A program made the position numbers and the translations under genes. Positions 8,036-14,243 of a stretch of DNA of 14,243 nt are shown in pieces. The notes under the pieces are model-generated. The model made no database searches. It was not told the DNA's origin and saw only the letters and a program-made list of their open reading frames with translations. The stretch is from Planctomycetota bacterium (lineage in GTDB: Bacteria > Planctomycetota > GCA-002687715 > DRQF01): the NCBI GenBank assembly GCA_024275615.1, contig JAJRYU010000426.1, positions 1 through 14,243 of the forward strand, read 5' to 3'. How positions within the stretch are numbered: position 1 is the first letter of the stretch; every line of letters starts with the position of its first letter.

Positions 8036-8059
8036 CTAAGATCCTGCTGTAACTAAGAT
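8036..8059 (+). repeat. Short direct repeat CTAAGAT x2 upstream of kinase
   Basis: Two identical 7-mers (8036-8042 and 8053-8059) start 17 bp apart, just upstream of the kinase ribosome-binding site. They may be operator half-sites or chance; two copies of 7 bp is weak evidence. Confidence 0.25.
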
Positions 8060-8072
8060 AAGCCGCATGGCC

Positions 8073-8077
8073 GGAGA
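8073..8077 (+). promoter_or_regulatory. Shine-Dalgarno deciding the TTG start of the kinase
   Basis: GGAGA lies 8 nt before TTG 8086. The first in-frame ATG (8110) has no comparable motif, so the TTG is preferred. Confidence 0.6.
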
Positions 8078-8085
8078 CCACTTTC

Positions 8086-9246
8086 TTGAAACCTCGTGAC
8101 GAAGATGACATGCGTTTTGCGGCTCGATTAGTGATGGATGGCTACATCGACCAAGAGTTGATGCAATCCGTCCTCAAGACTCAAGCAGATCTGTTGGAGA
8201 AGGGGAAGGAAGTCACCATCCCCCAAATCTGCATCAAAAAAGGCTGGCTGTCGAAAAGAGAGGCTCTTTTCCTGCTCAAGCCAGAGAACCCCCCGGCCAA
8301 TCTCATTCCCAATTATGTGATTGAATCGTGTTTGGGCTCTGGTGGGATGAGCCAAGTCTACCGCGCCAAGTCGGAAACCTTAGGCAAGATCGTTGCTCTT
8401 AAGGTCCTCAAGCCTCATTTGGCCCGCAGCGAGACGGCTCTCAAGCGCTTCAAGCGCGAGGCCGAACTGCTGATGACCTTTGAAGATGCCAATATCGTCA
8501 AGGGTTACGCCCTAGAGGAAGCTGACGGACTTTTCGCCTTTGCTATGGAACTCGTACCTGGTTCAGAATTGCTTGAGCTCATTGATGCTCACGGACCTAT
8601 GGCCGAGGACGCAGCTCTCTACGTCATTCTCCAGATCGCTCGGGCTTTGACTTGCATGTATGGTCACGGTGTTGTGCATCGCGACATCAAACCTGGCAAT
8701 ATCCTCATCACGCCGGACAACACCATTAAATTGTGCGATCTGGGGTTGGCAAGTGCCGAAGGCGAAGAGGATGCCGAAGGCCTTACTGTGGGGACGGTGG
8801 AGTATATAGCTCCGGAACAGGCCTTGGACGCCAACCAAGCCGATGTGCGTTCGGACATTTATGCCCTAGGCGTGACTCTTTATCACCTGGTGGTAGGCGT
8901 GACTCCTTTTTCCGGTGACAATGAGCAAGAAATCATGGGCAAGAGGTTTTTTGAGAGCTTGAGCTCTTCCAATCTCGCCCATCTCTCGCCACACATGCAT
9001 TACTTCGTGCAAAAGATGATGGCGACCGACAAAGAGATTCGCTACCAAGCCCCAAATGAGCTGATTGAGGACATCGAGGAGCAGATTCGTGGTAAGAAGA
9101 CCTTGAACCAAAATCCGCTGTCGGCCTCCCAGGGAGACCTCGAACTCGGGCGGCCTTTTTCCGCTGGCGAAAAAAAGAAGGAGTCAAGGGCTCCGGTTTC
9201 GTCGAAACGTAGATCGGGGTCGCGCGGGCGCAAGCGGCGACGTTGA
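8086..9246 (+). CDS. Hanks-type Ser/Thr protein kinase, cytoplasmic
   Basis: It is 386 residues from TTG 8086. Residues about 8-65 form a helical domain with two patterns of the GYIDQELMQSVL / GWLSKREALFLL type, reminiscent of GspE/MshE N-terminal domains (G-L-I-T-x-E-Q-L). The kinase domain follows at about 76-335. It has the Gly-rich loop LGSGGMSQVY (83-92), the VAIK-type Lys106, the alpha-C Glu in KREAE, and HRDIKPGN (198-205) with catalytic Asp200. The metal-binding motif is DLG (218-220) instead of DFG, followed by GTVEYIAPEQ (236-245) and the RYQAP Arg319. All catalytic residues are present, so it should be active. Thr234 and Thr237 are candidate activation-loop sites. There is no transmembrane segment, PASTA, WD40 or FHA domain, so it is a soluble kinase. 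The last 24 residues contain 13 Lys/Arg. Targets are unknown; the neighbouring Clp-like ATPase and envelope proteins are only contextual candidates. Confidence 0.93.
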   Translation: MKPRDEDDMRFAARLVMDGYIDQELMQSVLKTQADLLEKGKEVTIPQICIKKGWLSKREALFLLKPENPPANLIPNYVIESCLGSGGMSQVYRAKSETLGKIVALKVLKPHLARSETALKRFKREAELLMTFEDANIVKGYALEEADGLFAFAMELVPGSELLELIDAHGPMAEDAALYVILQIARALTCMYGHGVVHRDIKPGNILITPDNTIKLCDLGLASAEGEEDAEGLTVGTVEYIAPEQALDANQADVRSDIYALGVTLYHLVVGVTPFSGDNEQEIMGKRFFESLSSSNLAHLSPHMHYFVQKMMATDKEIRYQAPNELIEDIEEQIRGKKTLNQNPLSASQGDLELGRPFSAGEKKKESRAPVSSKRRSGSRGRKRRR

Positions 9247-9328
9247 TAGCCTCGTGGGGCCCATGCATGAAATCGCCTACCAGGGGGTAAGTGAGTCAAG
9301 TCGATTGATGTCGACCCCATGGTGGAGT

Positions 9329-9350
9329 GACGGGTGGCCGCCCGTTCTTA
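9329..9350 (+). terminator. Weak hairpin after the kinase gene
   Basis: GACGGGT and GCCCGTT pair (9329-9346) around a GGCC loop, followed by TCTTA. It lies between the kinase stop and the next start, and only 25 nt before that start. It could be a weak terminator/attenuator, or it could influence translation of the protease gene. Confidence 0.3.
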
Positions 9351-9370
9351 AACAGGGAGCAAGAAAGAAA

Positions 9371-10618
9371 ATGCGAAATCTTGTGATCTTCTTTTTGCTC
9401 ACATCCTTCTTGTTGGGGCAAGAAGAGCCGGAATCGAAACCGGATCCCTCTGTCACTCTCAACAATGCTGCCGTCGCATTGCTGAAAAAAGGCGACTACG
9501 ACGGGGCGATCAAGAAACTGCGCCGTGCTTGTGATCTACGGAAGATCGCCAGGCAAGAAGTCGAGCCTGTTTTTACCAAGAATCTGGTGACTGCTCTTTT
9601 GGGAAAAGCCTCAAAAGTCATGTCGGTGAGGGACTTTGCTGGCGCTGATCGGCTGATACTCGAAGCCAAACGAACCGGCCCGAAGAACCCTCTGATCACG
9701 GCCTACGAAGGGGTCTTGGCCTTTCGGCGCGGATACATGGCATCAGCGACAACCTTCCTCAATGACGCTCTTCGCGCGAACTCCAAGCTCGGTGTCGCCC
9801 ACGAATTCCTTGGCATGATTCACTACAAGGCTGAGCGCTTGCCCAAGGCAATCAAGTCGTGGAAGGCCGCGATCAAGGTTGCACCACAGCGGCAAAAGCA
9901 CCTTGGACCCATGATTGCCAAAGCCGAACGTGAGTTGAAAGTCGAAAGCAAAATGCAGACTTTGCGGTCAACTCATTTCATTTGCAAATTCAGTGATGCT
10001 CAGAATCGAAGCATCGCCAATGAAATCCTGAAGATGTTGGAAGATGCCTACAGCAAGGTGGGATCAGAATTGCGTCTTTACCCCAACGAATCTCTCACGG
10101 CTGTGTTGTATGTCGATCGAGAATTTCGTGGCGCGACTAGGGCGCAAGGTTGGGCCGCTGGAATTTTTGATGGCAAGATCCGCGTGCCGATCCGGAATTT
10201 TGAGAGGTCGCGTATTCCGATTCGCTCGACGCTCATTCACGAGTACACCCATTTTGCTGTCAGCAAGATTGCCCGCCGGGTCCCAGCTTGGCTGAATGAA
10301 GGGCTTGCGCAGCGGATGGAGGGGATTGATGCCGAAGCCGATTCTCCATTTTTGCGCGGGGCGAAAGAGAGAGAAACGCTCAAGAAGTTTCAGTTACTTT
10401 CGGCTTCTTTTGCCACTTTGAAAGACAGGAAGACTGTACGTTTGGCTTATTCCCAGAGCCTGTCCTTCGTTGGATTCTTGGAGCGCGAATACGGCATGTC
10501 CCGCTTGGTGAGTGTCTTAAGGCGAATGGGAAAAGGGATGGCAGCCAATAGTGCTCTGCTCCGTGTCATGGGCCGTGACCTCTCAGCGCTCGAAAAACTT
10601 TGGGTCGCACAACTGTGA
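9371..10618 (+). CDS. Secreted TPR plus peptidase MA-like zinc metalloprotease
   Basis: It is 415 residues from ATG 9371. Earlier in-frame starts at 9254 onward would bury the signal peptide and are rejected. Residues 1-16 form a signal peptide (MRN, hydrophobic core, LLG before QEEPE). Residues about 27-190 carry TPR-like helical pairs, for example LLKKGDYDGAIKKL and YKAERLPKAIKSW. Residues about 200-415 form the peptidase domain. It has HEYTH (290-294), with His290, Glu291 and His294, and WLNEGLA with Glu310 as the expected third zinc ligand. This is the gluzincin/peptidase MA pattern. All expected zinc and catalytic residues are visible, so an active extracytoplasmic protease is plausible; some family members act only as scaffolds. 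It lies 124 bp after the kinase on the same strand and 167 bp before the HEAT gene. Substrate unknown. Confidence 0.88.
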   Translation: MRNLVIFFLLTSFLLGQEEPESKPDPSVTLNNAAVALLKKGDYDGAIKKLRRACDLRKIARQEVEPVFTKNLVTALLGKASKVMSVRDFAGADRLILEAKRTGPKNPLITAYEGVLAFRRGYMASATTFLNDALRANSKLGVAHEFLGMIHYKAERLPKAIKSWKAAIKVAPQRQKHLGPMIAKAERELKVESKMQTLRSTHFICKFSDAQNRSIANEILKMLEDAYSKVGSELRLYPNESLTAVLYVDREFRGATRAQGWAAGIFDGKIRVPIRNFERSRIPIRSTLIHEYTHFAVSKIARRVPAWLNEGLAQRMEGIDAEADSPFLRGAKERETLKKFQLLSASFATLKDRKTVRLAYSQSLSFVGFLEREYGMSRLVSVLRRMGKGMAANSALLRVMGRDLSALEKLWVAQL

Positions 10619-10774
10619 CCGAAGATTGACTGATCTACAGCTACGCCAATGTCTTTCTCACTCTTATACCGGTTTCGTGTGCGGAATCGCTCAGGGATTT
10701 GTGGAGTTCCGGAAAAAGGTTGAGACATCATGGCCTCCCGTCCATCCTTGATCTGGAGTCGGTAGCCCTTACGC

Positions 10775-10779
10775 GGAGA
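10775..10779 (+). promoter_or_regulatory. Shine-Dalgarno choosing ATG 10786
   Basis: GGAGA sits 6 nt before ATG 10786. The in-frame ATG at 10780 directly follows the motif, which is too close, so 10786 is preferred. Confidence 0.55.
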
Positions 10780-10785
10780 ATGCCC

Positions 10786-11973
10786 ATGGTCCGTCAGAGC
10801 CTTGTTGTGATTATCTTGGCGATCTTACTCACGGCGCCTCAAGCTACCCTTGTGAACGCGGAACTTGGGCTCTCCGGTGGCGATGTCATCGTCACACTCA
10901 GGAGCGCGGAGCGATTCGAAGGGCAGCGCGTCAAGAAAAGCCGAGGCAAGTTGGAATACAAGACGCCATTTGGGATTCGTATCGTCGCAGAAAAAGACGT
11001 CCTCTCCGAGATGCCAGCAAAATCGGTGAAACTACGTTATGCGCAGGAAAAGAACCGATTTTCGAAGAAGGATCCTAAAGCTGACGAAAAACTCGCGCGC
11101 TGGTGTCGCTCTCAAGGTCTGACCTCTGGATTGGTTCAACACTTGGAGAGGATCTTGGAGAAAGATCCGCTCAACAAGTACGCGTGGAGCGTTGTGGTTA
11201 AGGACGCACCGAATTACCGCATCACAAAGAAGAACCCTCATCCAAAAGAAAAAGGCCGCTGGAAACGGACACAGACAGATCTAACCTATCGTGCACTCAA
11301 GAGGGCGGGGTGGGTGAAATCTGCCATGGCTGTTGAACAGCTCAAAGCCTTGCCCATGGATGCCCAGGTGAACGAAGCCGTCAAGAACGCCGAGCGCGGC
11401 AGCAAATCTCAGCGCTGGGTTGGAGTTCAAGCCCTCGTTCGTGCCGAGGCCGTACGGCGCGTAAAGACACTCTACAAAACGGTCCTGAGTGACACGACTT
11501 GGCAGGTTCGGATGGTAGCCCTTCAATCTCTAAAGAAACACGACAGGGGCCGAACCTATCGACTCTTTGCCCGTGCCCTTCTCAAGAAGGGGAACAACGA
11601 TGCTATCCGTATGAACGCTGCTTGGGCCTTGGGTCGTCTGGGTGACAAAAAAGCCATTCCAGCCCTCGTAAGAGCGATGAAAGCGACAGGGGACGTCCGG
11701 TCCGCTCGCAGCAATTTTTCGCAGCTCACCCAAATCGCCTATGTTAAAGACTATGACGTCGAAGTTGCCCAGACGGCTTTCATTGCTGATCCCGTGGTCG
11801 ACGTCGTTCTCGATGGCTTGGTTTTGGATGTTGCTGTTGTTTCTGTCAATCGCCAAAGAAACATCGTTGGCACAGCCCTTGGGCGGCTCAGCGGGGCTTC
11901 GTTGCCATCCACAGTGAAAGCGTGGAGCAGTTGGTGGAAAAAGAACAAAGAACTCTACGCCAGTCATCGTTAG
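10786..11973 (+). CDS. Secreted HEAT-repeat protein
   Basis: It is 395 residues from ATG 10786. Residues 1-25 form a signal peptide with VNA-E as a good cleavage site. Residues about 30-85 look like a small beta-barrel (GGDVIVTLRSAERFEGQ, then GIRIVAEKDVL). A helical segment with KLARWCRSQGL follows at about 102-140. HEAT-like helices lie at about 205-302, best seen in WQVRMVALQSL and NAAWALGRLGDKKAIPALV. A beta-rich stretch (about 318-356: DVEVAQTAFIADP) is followed by a C-terminal AWSSWWKKNKEL motif. This last arrangement is one I associate with planctomycete HEAT proteins. It is probably an extracytoplasmic scaffold; no catalytic motif is seen. It overlaps the following HEAT-VWA gene by about 40 bp, so the two are probably co-translated and work together. 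Confidence 0.8.
   Translation: MVRQSLVVIILAILLTAPQATLVNAELGLSGGDVIVTLRSAERFEGQRVKKSRGKLEYKTPFGIRIVAEKDVLSEMPAKSVKLRYAQEKNRFSKKDPKADEKLARWCRSQGLTSGLVQHLERILEKDPLNKYAWSVVVKDAPNYRITKKNPHPKEKGRWKRTQTDLTYRALKRAGWVKSAMAVEQLKALPMDAQVNEAVKNAERGSKSQRWVGVQALVRAEAVRRVKTLYKTVLSDTTWQVRMVALQSLKKHDRGRTYRLFARALLKKGNNDAIRMNAAWALGRLGDKKAIPALVRAMKATGDVRSARSNFSQLTQIAYVKDYDVEVAQTAFIADPVVDVVLDGLVLDVAVVSVNRQRNIVGTALGRLSGASLPSTVKAWSSWWKKNKELYASHR
11925..11928 (+). promoter_or_regulatory. Shine-Dalgarno inside upstream gene for the HEAT-VWA protein
   Basis: GGAG lies 5 nt before GTG 11934, within the codons for the W-S-S-W-W motif of the upstream gene. GTG 11922 lies upstream of the motif and TTG 11931 is only 2 nt away, so GTG 11934 is the best start. 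Confidence 0.45.
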
Positions 11974-13580
11974 TCGCGATCTTCTGTTTCTTCACCGCCG
12001 GGTTCATACACGCCCAAAGTGAAGATGGAGATCTTCGAGAGTATCAACAGCTGAAAACCCTGGTGGCTTCTCGGCTGTCAAACACATCAGATGACAGTGT
12101 TCGCGCCCTCCAGAAGCAAGTCCATGGATTCACCAAATTCGACCTAAAGAATTATCCCAAGGCTGAGCGCGATCGAGAGCGTTTTCTCCTTTCTTTGGTC
12201 GTGCGCTTTTCTGACGACAGGAGCTACGCCTTTCGCAAGTTGACGTTGGCGACGTTGGGTCAGGTTTTGCATACCTCGAACGGTGTGGACGACCTCCTCG
12301 CCTTCGTGCGCGCTGGAAGTGGGCGGCGTGACATGCGTGCCGAGTGGGCAGCACTTGCTTTTTCCGAAATTGAGAGTGGAGTCGCACTTGACCGTCTTCT
12401 CCGTCGTGGTCTCAGCCACCGTGCCAAGCGCATTCGAAGGGTGGCCGCAACAAGCTTGGCGCTTCTCAAGAGATTGGAGATGAAACGAAGGGCAGCGCAT
12501 TATCGTGAGACGATTACCGCGTTATTTCTTGATACCGATCCTCGGGTCGTCGCCGAGGCGATTCGTGCCGCAGGCAATTTGCATTTGGAGATCATGGACG
12601 CCTTCATTCGCGTCCGACGGCACAAGGATTCTTTAGTCCGTCAGGCTGCCGCTTGGGCTCTTGGGCGCTTAGCTGATCGTCCCCACGCACGAGATGGACT
12701 GACTGAATTGCTCATTGATCGCCATCCTCGGGTGCGGGAAGAGGCGGCGAAATCGATGGGAATTGTCGGTGACGTCGAAGTTTGCGGTGACCTAATCCCG
12801 CGACTGCGCAAAGAAGGACGGCGTAATCGCCACGCCATTTTTGAGGCGCTACTCAATCTCACAAAGTTGGAGATTGGGGAGACAATAGGAGCGTGGGAGT
12901 CTTGGTGGCTCGTGGCCAAGGAGAAGCTCATCCAAGGAAAAAAGCTTGGGCTTCCTGGAGAAGAATCAGACGTCATCCCCGGAGGTGAAGGGCGCTACGG
13001 GGCGAATTATTACGGCGTTCAGATCCACTCGGACCGCATCTTGTTTATTCTCGACATCTCTCAGTCCATGAGATTTGGCGGCATACAAGATGATCCGGAC
13101 CGACTTGACATGGCGAAGACCGAATTGACTCGTGTCATCGACAAATTGAAACCCGACATGCGCTTCAACATTCTTGTCTTTTCCACGGGCAATGCAGTCA
13201 TGAGTACGGGGAAGTTGATCCCGGCGACAGCTCGCAATCGCAGGTACGCCAAGAAGTGGGTGAACCGTCTCGTCGCCGCCGGCGGCACCAACACCTTTGG
13301 TGCCCTAAAATCCGCGTTCAAGAAGCAAGACGAAATTGACACGATCTATTTGTTGTCAGATGGTGAACCCAGCCGCGGGGGAATCACCGAACCGGAAGCT
13401 CTTTTGGCGTGGATTCGGCAAAGAAATATCCGCCGCGGCCTCATTATCAACACCGTGGCTCTGGTGAAGTGGCATCCTCTGCTCGTGTCATTTGCCCCTC
13501 GTGGTCAAGCCAACGCCGCAGCGCAGTTCATGCGAGAGGTCGCTGAACTCACCCATGGCAAGTTCGTTCGCGTCGACTGA
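11934..13580 (+). CDS. Secreted HEAT-repeat plus VWA-domain protein
   Basis: It is 548 residues from GTG 11934, overlapping the upstream gene by 40 nt in another frame. A signal peptide covers about residues 1-28 (hydrophobic core AIFCFFTAGF, cleavage after IHA). HEAT-like repeats span about 134-316, with QAAAWALGRLADR and VREEAAKSMGIVGD the clearest units. They end in AWESWW, the same motif that closes the neighbouring HEAT protein. A short linker with YYGVQIHSDRI leads into a VWA domain at about 368-546. Its MIDAS is DISQS (374-378), with the Thr in AAGGTNT (about 452-454) and Asp in LLSDGEP (476), so metal-dependent ligand binding is likely retained. It is probably an extracytoplasmic adhesion or assembly factor. 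The partner is unknown; the co-encoded HEAT protein is an obvious candidate. Confidence 0.88.
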   Translation: MEKEQRTLRQSSLVAIFCFFTAGFIHAQSEDGDLREYQQLKTLVASRLSNTSDDSVRALQKQVHGFTKFDLKNYPKAERDRERFLLSLVVRFSDDRSYAFRKLTLATLGQVLHTSNGVDDLLAFVRAGSGRRDMRAEWAALAFSEIESGVALDRLLRRGLSHRAKRIRRVAATSLALLKRLEMKRRAAHYRETITALFLDTDPRVVAEAIRAAGNLHLEIMDAFIRVRRHKDSLVRQAAAWALGRLADRPHARDGLTELLIDRHPRVREEAAKSMGIVGDVEVCGDLIPRLRKEGRRNRHAIFEALLNLTKLEIGETIGAWESWWLVAKEKLIQGKKLGLPGEESDVIPGGEGRYGANYYGVQIHSDRILFILDISQSMRFGGIQDDPDRLDMAKTELTRVIDKLKPDMRFNILVFSTGNAVMSTGKLIPATARNRRYAKKWVNRLVAAGGTNTFGALKSAFKKQDEIDTIYLLSDGEPSRGGITEPEALLAWIRQRNIRRGLIINTVALVKWHPLLVSFAPRGQANAAAQFMREVAELTHGKFVRVD

Positions 13581-13626
13581 GGAAGATCGTACGTCCTCGA
13601 ACGGCAAGGCTTTCCTCTACCGCCTG

Positions 13627-14243
13627 CTAACGTCGAATGATGAGTGTGCTGATTCTTGATTTCGTTTGGGCCGAGGCATTGGCAGAGATTTGCCCACGGA
13701 GGCCTTCAATGCTGTAGCGCAACTTGAATTCCCTGGTTCCCGAATCATCTAACGCCTGCAGCGCACCGGCGCGAAAGGCTGACCAAGAAATCGCAGGTTC
13801 GGTTTTGAAATATCCTCGTTGGGAGAGGCGCATGGACAAGGTCCCATCTTCATTTTTGAGCTGTTTGCGTGGCAGCGTCCAAGTTTGTTCTTTCGGGTCG
13901 AAAAAGATACGCACGCGATACCAGGGACAGGGATTCGGGTCTTGAAACCGGATCATGAGTTCTGGCCCACTCAAGGAGACCACAGTTGAATCCGACTGCA
14001 AGATCTTGATCTGAGGGACTTCGCTAGCAAAATCGATTGCGGAAATTGTCGGTACCTTGCCGCTCTCGTTGATCTTAGTGACCCGAGAAATCTCCCCGCG
14101 AAATAACCAGGCCGTATCTTGAGCAAGAACGAAATAGGCGACCGTGTCGCTACCGAATCTTCTTGGTTGCCAACTCAAGGAGGTCTTGAAGAAACCCGCT
14201 TTGTCATGAAACCTCAATTCAAGGCTGAATTCTTCTTCTTGAG
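13627..14243 (-). CDS. C-terminal part of a beta-rich, possibly Ig-like protein (5' end outside window)
   Basis: The minus-strand frame is open to the right edge and ends at TAG (13629-13627). About 205 residues are visible. The TTG at 14217 is internal, because the frame continues upstream with an acidic stretch (QEEEFSLEL). The sequence alternates short hydrophobic and polar strands and has many Gly/Pro/Asn turns, for example PWYRVRIFFDP and REFKLRYSIEGLRGQ. This is consistent with one or two immunoglobulin-like or related beta-sandwich domains. No enzyme motif is visible and I do not recognise the family. The gene is convergent with the HEAT-VWA gene, with only 46 bp between stops and no strong hairpin seen there. 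It could be another envelope protein. Confidence 0.7.
   Translation of the reverse strand, partial: QEEEFSLELRFHDKAGFFKTSLSWQPRRFGSDTVAYFVLAQDTAWLFRGEISRVTKINESGKVPTISAIDFASEVPQIKILQSDSTVVSLSGPELMIRFQDPNPCPWYRVRIFFDPKEQTWTLPRKQLKNEDGTLSMRLSQRGYFKTEPAISWSAFRAGALQALDDSGTREFKLRYSIEGLRGQISANASAQTKSRISTLIIRR

Larger units (their letters stand above)
7837..8085. promoter_or_regulatory. Divergent intergenic region (Clp-like ATPase / kinase)
   Basis: These 249 bp separate two divergently transcribed genes and must hold the promoters for both unless one is transcribed from further away. Candidate plus-strand elements are weak. TTGCTA (8033-8038) and TAAGAT (8054-8059) are spaced 15 bp, shorter than ideal. 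TAAAAT (7966-7971) has no matching -35 box. CTAAGAT occurs twice (8036-8042 and 8053-8059), overlapping the candidate promoter. On the minus strand the A/T-rich part around 7895-7920 is the likeliest promoter zone. No riboswitch-like structure was noticed. Confidence 0.4.

Noticed and set aside
9254..9370. A longer N-terminus for the metalloprotease from about 9254
   Set aside because: It would bury a clear signal peptide that begins at ATG 9371.
10619..10785. A TTGACT at 10626-10631 as a promoter -35 box before the HEAT gene
   Set aside because: No acceptable -10 hexamer is found 16-18 bp downstream, so I do not list it as a promoter.
11530..11967. A minus-strand frame opposite the HEAT gene
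   Set aside because: It is antisense to HEAT repeats and the W-S-S-W-W end of a convincing secreted protein; no motif or ribosome-binding site supports it.
13581..13626. CGTACG palindrome between the convergent genes as a terminator
   Set aside because: The palindrome is only 6 bp with no loop; flanking bases do not extend it into a convincing stem and there is no T-tract.
1..14243. CRISPR array, tRNA/rRNA genes, insertion sequence or known defence system
   Set aside because: No regularly spaced repeats, cloverleaf-like sequences, transposase motifs (DDE, HUH) or defence effector combinations were seen on reading both strands.

Overview
The window looks like a stretch of a Planctomycetota-type chromosome, or a related lineage. 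This is an inference from gene content, not from a marker gene. The clues are large secreted beta-sandwich proteins, a Hanks-type Ser/Thr kinase, a TPR plus HEYTH metalloprotease, and HEAT-repeat proteins, one fused to a von Willebrand A (VWA) domain. Base composition looks balanced by eye. At least three genes appear to start at TTG codons placed 6-8 nt after a good Shine-Dalgarno. I found no tRNA, rRNA, CRISPR array, insertion sequence or integrase.

Left part (1-6434, + strand): three consecutive paralogues of a large multi-domain beta-sandwich protein (carboxypeptidase-regulatory/CnaB-like). The first is cut by the window edge. The second is complete, with an N-terminal signal anchor. The third is shorter and starts with a lipoprotein-like signal. 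They share a core of about 450-500 residues and a short charged C-terminal helix, so this is a tandem-duplicated exported family. I do not recognise its function. A 10-bp hairpin at 6451-6473 closes the block and faces the next gene.

Middle (6484-9246): a minus-strand single-ring AAA+ unfoldase resembling the second ATPase domain of ClpC. It keeps an LGF tripeptide at the ClpP-docking position but has an unrelated N-terminus. It is transcribed divergently, across 249 bp, from a cytoplasmic Ser/Thr kinase that has a small GspE-N-like helical domain in front and a very basic tail.

Right part (9371-13580, + strand): a secreted TPR plus peptidase MA-like zinc protease, a secreted HEAT protein, and a secreted HEAT-VWA protein. 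The two HEAT genes overlap by about 40 bp, which suggests translational coupling. With the kinase upstream these form a same-strand run, possibly one transcription unit with internal promoters. A convergent, edge-truncated minus-strand gene (13627-14243) encodes a beta-rich, perhaps Ig-like, C-terminus.

Taken together, most of the window encodes cell-envelope or exported proteins built from adhesion or scaffold modules, flanking a cytoplasmic kinase/Clp-like pair. No complete known defence, secretion or biosynthetic system is visible. The least explained elements are the triplicated beta-sandwich family and the single-ring ClpC-like ATPase.
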